From: G963676655 sp963676655
GTDB lineage: Bacteria; Verrucomicrobiota; Lentisphaeria; Victivallales; Victivallaceae
Assembly: GCA_963676655.2 (NCBI GenBank)
Contig: CAXXKX010000002.1
Coordinates: forward strand, 1,550,001 to 1,614,000
Reading direction: 5' to 3'
Length of the DNA stretch: 64,000 bases
Below, in pieces: positions 34,150 through 43,441 of this stretch. The notes below the pieces were generated by a model that made no database searches, was not told where the DNA came from, and worked only from the letters and a program-made list of their open reading frames with translations. Every line of letters starts with the position of its first letter. The first letter of the stretch is position 1. The translations under genes were made by a program, and so were the position numbers.

Positions 34150-36186
34150 ATGAAAAGGTTTATTTTTGCGCTGGTATTGCCGGTTATTGTTTTAGCGGGA
34201 TGTCGTTCCAAAGTTGAGCTAAAACCCGACGCGACCACTTTTTCAGTAAACCCGATGTTCGGTTCCGATATGGTTCTGCAGCGTGAAATGATGGTGCCGG
34301 TTTGGGGCAGGGGCTTGCCCGGTGAAGTCATTGGACTGGAAATCAACGGGAAGAAGTATGCCGTTAAAGTCAACCGCAAGGGGAAATGGATTATGCGGTT
34401 GCAGCCGATACCCGTCGGCGGCCCGTACACTATGAAGATTACCGGCAAGGTAAACACTATTACCTTTACCAATGTTATGAGCGGCGATGTCTGGATTTGC
34501 TCCGGCCAGTCAAATATGCAATGGCCGGTATCCAGAGCTCTGAACTCTGATAAAGAGATTGACGCGGCCGAATATCCTAATATCAGATTGTTCAGCGTCA
34601 AACGTAAAGTAAGTCCGAAACTGCTTGATAAACTGGAAGGCAAATGGGTTGAATGTTCGCCGGAAACGGTCGGAAGTTTTTCCGCGGTCGGCTACTTTTT
34701 CGGTCGGGACCTCTATCAGGCTCTGAAGGATGTGCCGATCGGCCTGATCCATTCATCCTGGGGCGGTACTCCGGCTGAAGCGTGGACGCGTAAAAACTGT
34801 CTCAACGCCAGTCCGATGTTCTATGCAATTCTCCAACGGCATGATGAGAAGATCAAAGCCTATCCGGAAAACTTGAAGATATACAAACAGGCTTTAGCCG
34901 AACAGAAAAAGAGCGGGAAAAAGTACAGTCCTTATCATAATGATACTGGTACTAGAGGTTTGACCGGCGGCTGGGAGGATAAAGATTACTGTGACCGGAA
35001 ATGGCCGACTATGGACCTGCCGCGGCTTTGGGAAGATGTGATGAATATCGACGGCGTGGTCTGGTTCCGCAAAACAGTTGACATTCCAAAGGACTGGACC
35101 GGTAAGAAACTGACCCTGAAACTGGCGATGATCGATGATTTCGACCGGACCTATTTCAACGGTAAGCTTGTTGGAAAAACCGGATCAGAAAACCCTGACG
35201 CCTGGGAGACGCCGCGAGTCTATACTGTTCCGGCAAAACTGGTAAAGCCGGGGAAAGCGGTTATTGCCGTTAGAGTATTCGACCGTTACGGCGGCGGCGG
35301 TATTTACGGTTACGGCATGAAGATGAGCCTGACTCCGGCTGATGCCGAATCCGGCATTGATCTGAGCGGAAAATGGAAGTATCAAGTTTCACTTAAACTT
35401 ATCCCGAAAACGTCGGGAAGGTTGCGTCCTCCTTACAGTGATTTAGACCCGCATCGTCCGTCAGGACTTTATAACGCGATGATCAATCCGATTATTCCTT
35501 ATGCGGTCAAAGGGGCAATCTGGTATCAGGGCGAATCCAATGCAGGCAGAGCGTACCAGTATCGTTATCTGATGCCGGCAATGATCCAATGCTGGCGGCA
35601 TAACTGGGGACAGGGGGATTTCCCGTTCCTGATCGTGGAACTGGCCAATTTTAAGAAGGCGATTGACTATCCGGTCCAGTCAACCTGGGCGGAATTACGG
35701 GAAGCGCAGAATATGACCGCTGATAAACTTGATGGCGTCGGTGTCGCGTCCGCCATCGATATTGGCGAGGCCGGGAATATTCATCCCAAAAATAAACAGG
35801 ACGTCGGGAAACGTCTTTGTCTGGCCGCTTTAAAAATAGCCTACGGTAAAGACATCGTGCATGCCGGACCGAAATATGATTCCATGGAAATAGACGATCA
35901 TAAAATTATCGTCAAATTTAAAAATGTCGGCGGCGGCCTGGTCGCCAAAGGCGGCCCGTTGAAACGTTTTGCGGTTGCAGGTAAGAATCAGAAGTTTTAC
36001 TGGGCCAACGCGGTGATCGAGGGTGATACAGTTCAAGTCAGCAGTCCGGAGGTGAGACATCCGGTCGCGGTGCGTTATGCCTGGAGCGATAACCCGGCCG
36101 GCTGCAATCTGTACAATAAAGCGGGTTTGCCGGCCACTCCGTTCCGGACCGATGATTGGCCCGGCATCACCTATGACAGACGCTGA
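34150..36186 (+). CDS. Lipoprotein sialate O-acetylesterase (SGNH family)
   Basis: This is 678 residues from the ATG at 34150 (TTAAGGAGTG upstream). The signal is MKRFIFALVLPVIVLAGC with lipobox LAGC, so the protein is membrane-anchored. Domains: N-terminal beta-sandwich (FGSDMVLQREMMVPVWG), SGNH block I DVWICSGQSNMQW (Ser nucleophile), SSWGGTPAEAW, an inserted galactose-binding-like domain (~residues 285-395, WFRKTVDIPKDWTGKKL), AIWYQGESNA, and the Asp/His block AIDIGEAGNIHPKNK. It removes O-acetyl groups from sialic acids or other sugars. It probably belongs to the upstream amino-sugar genes. Confidence 0.92.
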   Translation: MKRFIFALVLPVIVLAGCRSKVELKPDATTFSVNPMFGSDMVLQREMMVPVWGRGLPGEVIGLEINGKKYAVKVNRKGKWIMRLQPIPVGGPYTMKITGKVNTITFTNVMSGDVWICSGQSNMQWPVSRALNSDKEIDAAEYPNIRLFSVKRKVSPKLLDKLEGKWVECSPETVGSFSAVGYFFGRDLYQALKDVPIGLIHSSWGGTPAEAWTRKNCLNASPMFYAILQRHDEKIKAYPENLKIYKQALAEQKKSGKKYSPYHNDTGTRGLTGGWEDKDYCDRKWPTMDLPRLWEDVMNIDGVVWFRKTVDIPKDWTGKKLTLKLAMIDDFDRTYFNGKLVGKTGSENPDAWETPRVYTVPAKLVKPGKAVIAVRVFDRYGGGGIYGYGMKMSLTPADAESGIDLSGKWKYQVSLKLIPKTSGRLRPPYSDLDPHRPSGLYNAMINPIIPYAVKGAIWYQGESNAGRAYQYRYLMPAMIQCWRHNWGQGDFPFLIVELANFKKAIDYPVQSTWAELREAQNMTADKLDGVGVASAIDIGEAGNIHPKNKQDVGKRLCLAALKIAYGKDIVHAGPKYDSMEIDDHKIIVKFKNVGGGLVAKGGPLKRFAVAGKNQKFYWANAVIEGDTVQVSSPEVRHPVAVRYAWSDNPAGCNLYNKAGLPATPFRTDDWPGITYDRR

Positions 36187-36211
36187 GCGCCCGTGAATAA
36201 AATAGAATAAA

Positions 36212-36237
36212 CCCCAAGCCTGATCTACAGCTTGGGG
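36212..36237 (+). terminator. Hairpin after the esterase gene
   Basis: CCCCAAGC pairs with GCTTGGGG around a 10-base loop, 25 bases after the stop. Only GT-rich sequence follows, so termination would be weak or factor-dependent. Confidence 0.45.
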
Positions 36238-36278
36238 CTGTGTGTGTGGTATTGCAATACAGGGAGGAGTAATCTGTT

Positions 36279-36767
36279 ATGAATATGGAGGTATTGAAAA
36301 AATCGCGCAAAGAGCTTCTGCCAGGTGATATATTTGTTTTTAAGTTAAAAAGCATGAGCGATTTATTCTGGTATGGGCGGGTTGTTCGAACGGATGCGCG
36401 GGTTGGGGGATTCGAGGACACTGTTTTAATTTATATTTACAATTTAAATTCCGCCTCTAAAGAAGATATTCCTGAATTAAGCAGACGTAAATTACTAGTG
36501 CCGCCAATAGCAACGAATAAACGTCCATGGACAATGGGATATTTTGAGACGGTTGCAAACCGTCCCCTGACTTCAAACGATATGCTTCGGAAGCATGTTT
36601 TTAAAGATGCGACGCGATTGAAAGTTCGATTTTATGATGACAATGGTAAAGAAGTTAACAAGTTCTTTAAACCCGGAGGTCTTGTCGGCTGCAATGGGCT
36701 TGGCAGTTTTAGAACCATCGATGACGATGTTTCCGGGGCTTTAGGGATACCTTTATCCGAGGACTGA
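36279..36767 (+). CDS. Imm26-like immunity protein, orphan
   Basis: This 162-residue soluble protein has an N-terminal LPGDIFVFKLKSMSDLFWYGR, which matches the opening of the Imm26 family (GDIF.f.l....fGRV), a beta-barrel immunity protein of polymorphic toxin systems. WTMGYFETVANRPL fits the middle of the family. RBS: GGGAGGAG. No toxin with a polymorphic-toxin repeat or secretion marker lies next to it. It ends before a strong terminator, so it is a single-gene unit. Family call from memory, moderate. Confidence 0.6.
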   Translation: MNMEVLKKSRKELLPGDIFVFKLKSMSDLFWYGRVVRTDARVGGFEDTVLIYIYNLNSASKEDIPELSRRKLLVPPIATNKRPWTMGYFETVANRPLTSNDMLRKHVFKDATRLKVRFYDDNGKEVNKFFKPGGLVGCNGLGSFRTIDDDVSGALGIPLSED

Positions 36768-36854
36768 ATTTTGCCTGATTATCATAATAGAAACGCTTTC
36801 TGAAACTCCATTTTTTTCTTTTTCTTTCTCCAGTAAAAACGCATATTGCTGGAT

Positions 36855-36890
36855 ACGCCTGTTATTCTTAAATAACAGGCGTTTTTCTTT
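36855..36890 (+). terminator. Rho-independent terminator after the Imm26-like gene
   Basis: ACGCCTGTTAT pairs with ATAACAGGCGT (loop TCTTAA) and is followed by TTTTCTTT. Confidence 0.85.
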
Positions 36891-37301
36891 ATTGTAATTA
36901 TTTGTTGACATATTATTATAAATAAAATGCACTAATCAAAAGAGTCGGGCAAAATACAAGATTTTGCCCGCAAGTTGAAGGTTGAAATTTGAAAGCATAA
37001 TATTCTTTATTTTTTGATGTAAATGATTAAAAAAATGGAGTATCCCTAAACCAGCGTAGCAGGAACCAAATTAGAAATTAGGAATTAGAAATTAGAAATG
37101 TTGGAAAAGGGATGGATCCCTTTTAAACCCTCTGAGATTAAACAATTAACGTAACTCGTTAAAAATACTCTGCCAAAAAATTGCAGAAGTTTACAGGTCA
37201 GAACCTATATTATGAAACTTTCAACCTTTTACTTTCAACTTTCAACTATTTAAATTATCTGTTTTGCACGAGTTTATAACAATCAAATATAGAGGTATAT
37301 C
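36891..37301. other. Intergenic stretch before the pectate-lyase-like gene
   Basis: It contains a perfect 10-bp hairpin CGGGCAAAAT/ATTTTGCCCG (36946-36970), 'ttagaaatta' filler (~37073-37100) and 'ctttcaac' filler (~37215-37250). No gene was seen. Confidence 0.5.
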
Positions 37302-39476
37302 ATGAAAACTGTCTTTCTGCTGTTATTTGCCGCAATCGGACTGCAAGCGAAAACTGTAACTATTCCGCAAAGTTTCTGGGATAAACCGGTGGCGGTTGAT
37401 GATTACACGGTTCTGACTGCCGGTTTCAATTCAAAGACACTGCCGATTGCTGCCGATTACGCTTTGGGCGCTAAAGGCATCGGCGGCGGCCAGTATCAAG
37501 CCGGGGAGCAGGGGCGTTTCGGCCTGGCGGTCGCTACAACCAAACTCGGCGGATTTCTGCGTTTCGCCGGGGGCAGCAATCTGAGTCCGGCCGCGGCGAC
37601 CGTCCGAATGTTCGTCAAAGGTAAATTTCTGGCCGGTAAAAAGCCCAAGACTTTTTTCTCCGCTCTCGGACCGGATTACAGTGTCGCGGTAATCAAATAT
37701 CAGGACAGCCTGGCGCTTGAATTACGCAAATTGCTTTATCATCCGTCTCAAGGAAACCGGTTGATCTGTTCTGTTAAAATGCCCATAGCCAAACTTGTCG
37801 GAGACAAATGGTACAGCGTCGTCGCCAGCTGGGACCGGAACAAACGGCAGGGCGCGATATTTCTTGACGGCAAAGGCTTGAGCGGAAAATTGACTTTTCC
37901 TGAGAACACCAGAGAGTTTCTCTGCTTTAATCTTGCGTCTGGAGCCAGAGCAAAGAACTTTCCCGACGGCCTGAGTATGCCTGGATCGATGTTCGACGAA
38001 TTACAGGTTTATAACGGCTGGTATGAAGATATCCTGAAACCGGTTAAAAAACTTTCCGACGCCGATGAGAAGAAACTCAAGGCTATGCTCCAGGCGGTTC
38101 GCAATTACGGTCATGTCGCGGAAAAACTGCAACGCTGGGGCGGTTGGGAAAATCTGTACACCTGGCCTAATATGTTCGGTTCCGAAGCCCAGGGCAGGGG
38201 ACTTATTCAGTACCCGGAATGCATCAGTAATGATAAATCGCATTCGACCGCGTTGATCGCGGCGCGGCTGCTCTATGCCTGGCAGGTTATGGGCGATTAC
38301 CGTTTCTACGATCTGGCCAAGCGTTCCTGTGACTTTTTCCTGGCCGCACAGAGCAAACAGGGATACTGGGTTAACGGTTATAGAATGACTGTAAACGGAA
38401 TTGAACCCAAGCATGATGAAAAATTTAAATTCCAGGATAGTGTCCAGAGTCATCCGATCTTTCTGCTCGGCTATTTTTACCGGATCAGCGGCGAGAAAAA
38501 ATATCTTGCCGCGGCGAAAAAAGCCGGTGAATTGTATTTGAAATACCAGAACCCGGACGGCAGCTGGTCGCATCATGGTAACGCTGTGAAAAAAATCGGT
38601 GAGACCGCCCGTGGTCTGCCGCAGGGCGGTGAAATCAACGACCTGGCTTGCAATGACTCGATCGACGTAATGGTCTTTATGTACCATCTGACCGGGGAAA
38701 GCAAATATATCAAGGCGATCAAGCGGCTTGGCGACTGGATGATCAAGGCGGAACTGAAAGGCACCAAAGTACGTGGTTGGGCCCAGCAATATGACAACAA
38801 GATGAAACCGACTGACGCGCGCCACTTCGAACCTCCGGCCATGTCCGCCGCCGGTACCGGTGAATCTATCATGGCATTGGTTGAACTTTATCGTCTGTCC
38901 AAAGACCGCAAATACCTGAAAGTTATCGAGGAATGCCGCGACTGGTTCAAAAAGCAGTTCCCGAACGGTATGTACCAGTATTACGAGTATGAATCGGGAC
39001 GTCCGGTTGCTTACTGGAACCGGAAAATTTATTATCTGGACGACCCGAAACAACTGGCGTTCATCAAGACGGTCCCGATAAATATGACTAATATCAGACT
39101 CAACAAACTGCCGTCGTTTGATTATGTTTTGAAGACGGCCGATGATTACAAATTCCCGCAGAAATATACTGAAAAAGAGATGAGGGCAATGCAAAAATAT
39201 ATCAATAAAAATGCCACGATGGGCTTGGATACCATCAGCAAGGACGGACTTTGGCTGCGACCGTGGATGTCCAACTTTCCTGCTTCGCTGGGACAGGGAT
39301 TCACGCTTTCCCAGGGACGTCTGTTGTGGATGATCAACTGGATCGAGGCTACCCGCATGTTGAAAGGCGAGATTCCGCCGGTTCAGCGCGGTGGGACTTT
39401 CCGTCCCGGAACGATCGAGATCAAGCGTCTGGCCTGGCCCGGCAACTGGTACGATGTCGACTGGAACAAACATTAA
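37302..39476 (+). CDS. Secreted LamG + pectate lyase (PL10-like) protein
   Basis: This 724-residue protein has a signal peptide ending LQA before KTVTIPQ. Residues ~25-250 look like a concanavalin/LamG-type sandwich (FSALGPDYSVAVIKYQ, WYSVVASWDRNKRQGAIFLDG, MPGSMFDELQVYNGWY). Residues ~265-640 form an (alpha/alpha) toroid (WGGWENLYTWPNMFG, RSCDFFLAAQSKQGYW, LYLKYQNPDGSWSHHG, ECRDWFKKQFPNGMYQYYEY), as in pectate lyase family 10. It probably binds and cleaves a pectin-like or other uronate glycan outside the cell. RBS: AGAGG. It stands alone with a GC hairpin after it. Confidence 0.8.
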   Translation: MKTVFLLLFAAIGLQAKTVTIPQSFWDKPVAVDDYTVLTAGFNSKTLPIAADYALGAKGIGGGQYQAGEQGRFGLAVATTKLGGFLRFAGGSNLSPAAATVRMFVKGKFLAGKKPKTFFSALGPDYSVAVIKYQDSLALELRKLLYHPSQGNRLICSVKMPIAKLVGDKWYSVVASWDRNKRQGAIFLDGKGLSGKLTFPENTREFLCFNLASGARAKNFPDGLSMPGSMFDELQVYNGWYEDILKPVKKLSDADEKKLKAMLQAVRNYGHVAEKLQRWGGWENLYTWPNMFGSEAQGRGLIQYPECISNDKSHSTALIAARLLYAWQVMGDYRFYDLAKRSCDFFLAAQSKQGYWVNGYRMTVNGIEPKHDEKFKFQDSVQSHPIFLLGYFYRISGEKKYLAAAKKAGELYLKYQNPDGSWSHHGNAVKKIGETARGLPQGGEINDLACNDSIDVMVFMYHLTGESKYIKAIKRLGDWMIKAELKGTKVRGWAQQYDNKMKPTDARHFEPPAMSAAGTGESIMALVELYRLSKDRKYLKVIEECRDWFKKQFPNGMYQYYEYESGRPVAYWNRKIYYLDDPKQLAFIKTVPINMTNIRLNKLPSFDYVLKTADDYKFPQKYTEKEMRAMQKYINKNATMGLDTISKDGLWLRPWMSNFPASLGQGFTLSQGRLLWMINWIEATRMLKGEIPPVQRGGTFRPGTIEIKRLAWPGNWYDVDWNKH

Positions 39477-39518
39477 TATCTTTAAATATCAAGCATTTTA
39501 ACTTGTATATTCTTTTGA

Positions 39519-39540
39519 GCGCCGCAGGCCACTGCGGCGC
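39519..39540. repeat. GC palindrome GCGCCGCAG/CTGCGGCGC
   Basis: A perfect 9-bp stem with a GCCA loop, 42 bases after the stop of the pectate-lyase-like gene. It is the same element as the 37-bp tandem units at 41683-41779. It may end transcription here, although the downstream T-run is weak (ATATTTATT). Confidence 0.7.
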
Positions 39541-39625
39541 ATATTTATTATAATCACAAGTCGCTCTGCGTCAGGACAGCATATGCAAAGTCCTTTCATC
39601 TCATTCAATATCGGCATCCGTGGAC

Positions 39626-39653
39626 TTGACAATTTGCGAAAGGCGAATAATAT
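39626..39653 (+). promoter_or_regulatory. Promoter for the 39692 membrane protein gene
   Basis: TTGACA (39626-39631) and TAATAT (39648-39653) are 16 bases apart. The start codon is 39 bases downstream, after AGGAGCGGGG. Confidence 0.5.
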
Positions 39654-39691
39654 TAAATTGAACATATCATAGGAGCGGGGTAAAAGTTAAT

Positions 39692-41461
39692 ATGAGTGCC
39701 GACAGATTTGAAGTGATCTTCCCGAAAGACTCGAAACAAGATTCAATTATCAAATCAGCCGGTCTGTCGATGGAAAAACTTGATGAGCGTCATTATCGAC
39801 TGCTTGATTCCGACGTGAATATGCTGACCCCTTTGCATTTGAAATTATCCTGCAAGGATATCATCGAGGTACAGCCGCAAGCGGATGGAAAACTTGTTTT
39901 TATCAAGGCTATGCCTTATTTTATGGTCGATGAGCCTGAACCATCTAAACGATCATTTTTCTACAAGTCGATTGCCCTGTTATGTATGTTGCTTTCGGGT
40001 ATTCTGTTCCTTATTTGCCTGCTTTTACATTTTTCCACCTATTTCAATCCGGAATTCTATCTGGAGACTCAATATGCAGGAGTTATTCACATCGCCACTC
40101 TCGCACTGGCGGTGCTTACCATTGTTTTAAGACGTGCGGACAGGAGATTGGATGAAGATAACTTTTTTGCTTCATCAACTCCTGGCTGGTTATCGAGCAT
40201 GTGCCGGATTTTAATTTTTTACGCATTGATCAATTTTGTGTTATGCATAATCTTATTGGGTGGCGGCAGAGGCCGGATCCGGGACGGAAGCTACGCCATG
40301 GTAGATGGGGGCAGGGTCATTAGGGAAATATCGAGGATGGAGTGGCTTCGACTTAAGGGAATTGAAAGCAGGCTGTTTAGCGGCCATTGGCTGGCATTTT
40401 CTTTTTATGCGTTAGTCTGCTACATGGGGTGTCTTGGAGTCTTCGCCAGTGAGGAAAAAAAGCGCACCACAAATAAGTCTGTGGGAGAAGATAATAATGA
40501 AGAGCCTGAAAATGACGGAAAGAGTAAAGCTTTTGAACCGAAATACTTTCGGGGGATCATCAAAAAAACGCCAGGCATAAAAGATAAAACAGATAGTATA
40601 TCTGACTGCAAGTCTGTGGAAACTGATTATCTGCCTCCCGCTCTGGAAAAGGATATCAGGCAACGAATCGTTAATCTTGAACAGGAATTAGCGCAGCTTG
40701 AACAGACAGGGCCGCCGCGTGATGGAGATGACTATGTCGATCTTGACAAAGAAACAGCCAGATGTGAGCACATTGATGTCTTGAACAGAGCGATATTCAA
40801 TGAAAAGGTACTGCTGCTTGAGGCCAGGGGAGGGTGTCCGAAAAATCTGGATGCAGTCCTTAGTGCTGATGGTTCGGATGATTTTGAGTCTGAACTTGAA
40901 AGATTGGAGTTATTGCTTGGTGATGATGAAAGAAAAATAACCGCCAAAGATATAACGCTTTTGAGGTTGAAAAGATATGCTCTTCTTCTTGGTTACCTGA
41001 TTGCGTTGGGAATTCTTTTTTCCGGCAATTTCTGTTTGATATTGCTGCTTCTGATTATTCTAGTGATTTTTGCCGCAAATAATATTAAGCGTATGATTCA
41101 TGGTATTTCGAAAACACCGTTTACCGGGGAGGCAAGTTGTATCACTATGCTGCCAAATGCCTTATTCGCACTTTTTACTTCAACATCATTTTTAATCGGG
41201 ATGTACGTTATGTTAAAGGTGGGGTTTATTGAAGCCATAACCGGAACTGTGGATATAAACTTTGTCGAACGGGGCTGTCATATGCTGACAAATGGGCAAC
41301 CGGTTGATGATGCTTTCTGGAGTAGAATGTGTTTTATTCTTGCGTTGCCGTATGTCGGAATAGTTTTTTTAGGGCTTACAGGAATAATGAATTCTTTCGG
41401 AAAAACGTACAAATATGAAAAACGCGTCGGTTTGCTCAGGTTTGTTTCAGGGGATGAGTAA
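39692..41461 (+). CDS. Polytopic membrane protein of unknown function
   Basis: This 589-residue protein opens with a ~85-residue soluble domain (FEVIFPKDSKQDSIIKSAGL). Hydrophobic segments follow near residues 90-112, 127-145, 163-185 and 233-250, then a charged, coiled-coil-prone loop (~255-420) and further hydrophobic segments near 428-465, 487-512 and 550-575. I recognise no family or catalytic motif. It has a promoter and good RBS and is followed at once by a short frame (41462). It could be a sensor or stress-envelope protein, but nothing in the sequence proves it. Confidence 0.75.
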   Translation: MSADRFEVIFPKDSKQDSIIKSAGLSMEKLDERHYRLLDSDVNMLTPLHLKLSCKDIIEVQPQADGKLVFIKAMPYFMVDEPEPSKRSFFYKSIALLCMLLSGILFLICLLLHFSTYFNPEFYLETQYAGVIHIATLALAVLTIVLRRADRRLDEDNFFASSTPGWLSSMCRILIFYALINFVLCIILLGGGRGRIRDGSYAMVDGGRVIREISRMEWLRLKGIESRLFSGHWLAFSFYALVCYMGCLGVFASEEKKRTTNKSVGEDNNEEPENDGKSKAFEPKYFRGIIKKTPGIKDKTDSISDCKSVETDYLPPALEKDIRQRIVNLEQELAQLEQTGPPRDGDDYVDLDKETARCEHIDVLNRAIFNEKVLLLEARGGCPKNLDAVLSADGSDDFESELERLELLLGDDERKITAKDITLLRLKRYALLLGYLIALGILFSGNFCLILLLLIILVIFAANNIKRMIHGISKTPFTGEASCITMLPNALFALFTSTSFLIGMYVMLKVGFIEAITGTVDINFVERGCHMLTNGQPVDDAFWSRMCFILALPYVGIVFLGLTGIMNSFGKTYKYEKRVGLLRFVSGDE

Positions 41462-41626
41462 ATGATAGAAAAAAACTGCATGAATTATGAAATATGGCAG
41501 ATCAGAACGGTTTTGACCTTCTGGATGCAAAATGTTGTGCTGCTGAAGGTGTGCCAGTTAATAAACGCGGCATATATGTTTTGCGGTTATCAGCATTGCA
41601 GTTTCCGCGACGTTGTTAATTGTTAA
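41462..41626 (+). CDS. Possible 54-residue protein
   Basis: A frame starts at the base after the membrane-protein stop (TAAATG) with AGGGGATG nine bases upstream, and encodes a Cys-rich, hydrophobic 54-residue peptide. The spacing is suggestive, but there is no other support. Confidence 0.25.
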   Translation: MIEKNCMNYEIWQIRTVLTFWMQNVVLLKVCQLINAAYMFCGYQHCSFRDVVNC

Positions 41627-41682
41627 TTAACATGGGGGAGTGTCGCTGTCCACAACAGTTTAGTCGTATTATACATTACATT

Positions 41683-41779
41683 GGAGCGCCGCAGGCCAGT
41701 GCAGTAAATGTATTTTTTCGGAGCGCCGCAGGCCACTGCGGCAAATGTATTTTTTCGGAGCGCCGCAGGCCACTGCGGC
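41683..41779. repeat. 37-bp tandem GC-palindrome units
   Basis: Units start at 41683, 41720 and 41757. Each has GCCGCAG-GCCA-CTGCGGC followed by AAATGTATTTTTTC. The first is mutated (CAGTGCAGT). A partial copy is at ~41820-41835 and an inverted copy at 41933-41952. No spacers, so not CRISPR. The rest of 41780-42213 shows no gene. Confidence 0.85.
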
Positions 41780-42213
41780 ATTGTGTTTTCTTCCAATTGA
41801 TAATTCTTATGTACTCTTTCAGGCCACTGCGGCATTGATATTGAAATTTATATTCTTCATTGAATTGATGATGAAAGTATCTTCATGCGGCAATATAAAC
41901 GGTTTCGATTTGCCTGACATCTGTGAAATGTCGCAGTGGCCTGCGGCGCTCCCAATAAATTGCAATTTTATCTCATTTCAGTGATTTGTTTTACCGAAAT
42001 ATGGTCCAGTGTTTATCGTTATTAATTTGTATTTCACGTTATAAACCAATATATTTAAAATGAGGAAATTAATAAACAGAGTAAGAAAAGTAAAGTGCGG
42101 AGGCTGGTTCCAAAGTTTTTTCTGTTTATATGGCTGCACTTTAATAATTGCGAGTTATTCGGCATAAAAGTTAATCTAATTAAAGATGAAGTTATACTCC
42201 TGAAAAGAAATTA

Positions 42214-43152
42214 ATGATGCGTATTAAAATTTATATTGTTATTACTTGTTTATTATCAACAATAGCAGGGATATTTATTGGTTATCAACTGAATAAGCCC
42301 AGGAAGTTGGATTCTTGGAGAGTTAAATATGATCTTGAAAATGGTAAATGCCTTGAGATCCACAATCCATATATAGGAAATAAAATTGGCAGAATGATAT
42401 TGTCTGACATCAATAGTGAATGCATCAACATCGATATTTGGTTTAACTATGATGGTTCTGTTGACGAGTTTGTCAGGAGCACCCCTGATTATTGTTTCAC
42501 AAGTAAATACGATATGAAAGGTTTTTTGACGAAACAAATTGTAATAGATAGAAAAAACAAAGAATACAAAGTAATTAATCTGAAAAATGAAAATAATTCA
42601 GCAGTAGTCAAGCCTGATGGTCTAACCGCAGTGCTTGAATTTAATCCTGTTCAGGACGTAAAACAGAAACATATAGCCCTTATTTTAAAAATATATAATA
42701 ATACAGTTGCGAATATAACAATGCGTAACCCGTTGGAAACTGTGAGATTTGGAGGCATGTCTATTCCTGCCGGCTTACAGCTTCTCCCGAACATTCGACA
42801 TTGCACTGATACTTCACTTGACGCTCCTCCAATACCCCGGCCAGTTGAGCTTCTGTTCTGTAAAATCACGCAAGCTGGCCTAGTAAAAGATATGAATGCC
42901 AAAGAGGTTGAAGAGAAGAGTTATTGGTCTATTGCCCCCAAGTCATATATGGTTCTCGGACTCGTGTTTTCTAAATTTCGCACAATTCAATCATCAGGAC
43001 CGAATGGAAATCCTAAAACCGCGAAAGCGTTAAAGCCCGGGGAGTATAAACTATCAGTTGGAGGTTATTTAAACTTAAAACGTGATGCGGATGGTGAATT
43101 TGGATTAATAGAGATTGCATATCGGAATTTTGATATAAAGGTGAAGGAATAA
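42214..43152 (+). CDS. Membrane-anchored protein of unknown function
   Basis: This 312-residue protein has an N-terminal hydrophobic anchor (IVITCLLSTIAGIFIGYQL, residues 8-27) that lacks a clear cleavage site, so it is probably held in the inner membrane with the rest outside. The body is beta-rich, with no family that I recognise (KCLEIHNPYIGNKIGRMI; GLQLLPNIRHCTD). The RBS is weak (AAAAGAAATT). The coding DNA is AT-richer than the glycosidase genes nearby. It is followed by filler repeats and the terminator of the convergent GH4 gene. Confidence 0.7.
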   Translation: MMRIKIYIVITCLLSTIAGIFIGYQLNKPRKLDSWRVKYDLENGKCLEIHNPYIGNKIGRMILSDINSECINIDIWFNYDGSVDEFVRSTPDYCFTSKYDMKGFLTKQIVIDRKNKEYKVINLKNENNSAVVKPDGLTAVLEFNPVQDVKQKHIALILKIYNNTVANITMRNPLETVRFGGMSIPAGLQLLPNIRHCTDTSLDAPPIPRPVELLFCKITQAGLVKDMNAKEVEEKSYWSIAPKSYMVLGLVFSKFRTIQSSGPNGNPKTAKALKPGEYKLSVGGYLNLKRDADGEFGLIEIAYRNFDIKVKE

Positions 43153-43314
43153 CAAGTTAAAAATCGAGCTTGTGCTATCCAGCAGTCTCCGTCCTTAAGT
43201 CTTATGTTTTAGATGCTTAATTTTGCCAAAGGCAAAACAAAAGAAACAGTATTCTTCCGTGCTTTTTTAGTGATTTCCGTGGTTAATAAACTTTCTTTTC
43301 GTGTTTTTCGTGGT

Positions 43315-43348
43315 AAAAAAATTCCCCGGCCAGTTATGACCGGGGAAT
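43315..43348 (-). terminator. Terminator of the GH4 gene (bidirectional)
   Basis: ATTCCCCGG and CCGGGGAAT form a perfect 9-bp stem. On the minus strand six T residues follow immediately, and on the plus strand ATGTTTTTTC follows, so it can serve the convergent 42214 gene too. Confidence 0.85.
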
Positions 43349-43441
43349 ATGTTTTTTCATCTCTGCTGCCGTAGCACAAAGTGCGAAGCTTGGAGCAGAA
43401 GATCGCACCGGGACGTTCCCGGAGCCATCCGTCGCACGGAT

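Noticed and set aside
33564..34643. Minus-strand open frame of 359 codons across the VNTR
   Set aside because: It is antisense to the CapA-like and esterase genes, and much of it is the translated 14-bp repeat.
38001..39473. Long minus-strand open frame (490 codons) opposite the pectate-lyase-like gene
   Set aside because: It lies entirely antisense to a gene with a signal peptide and recognisable domains, and its translation is low-complexity with no family resemblance.
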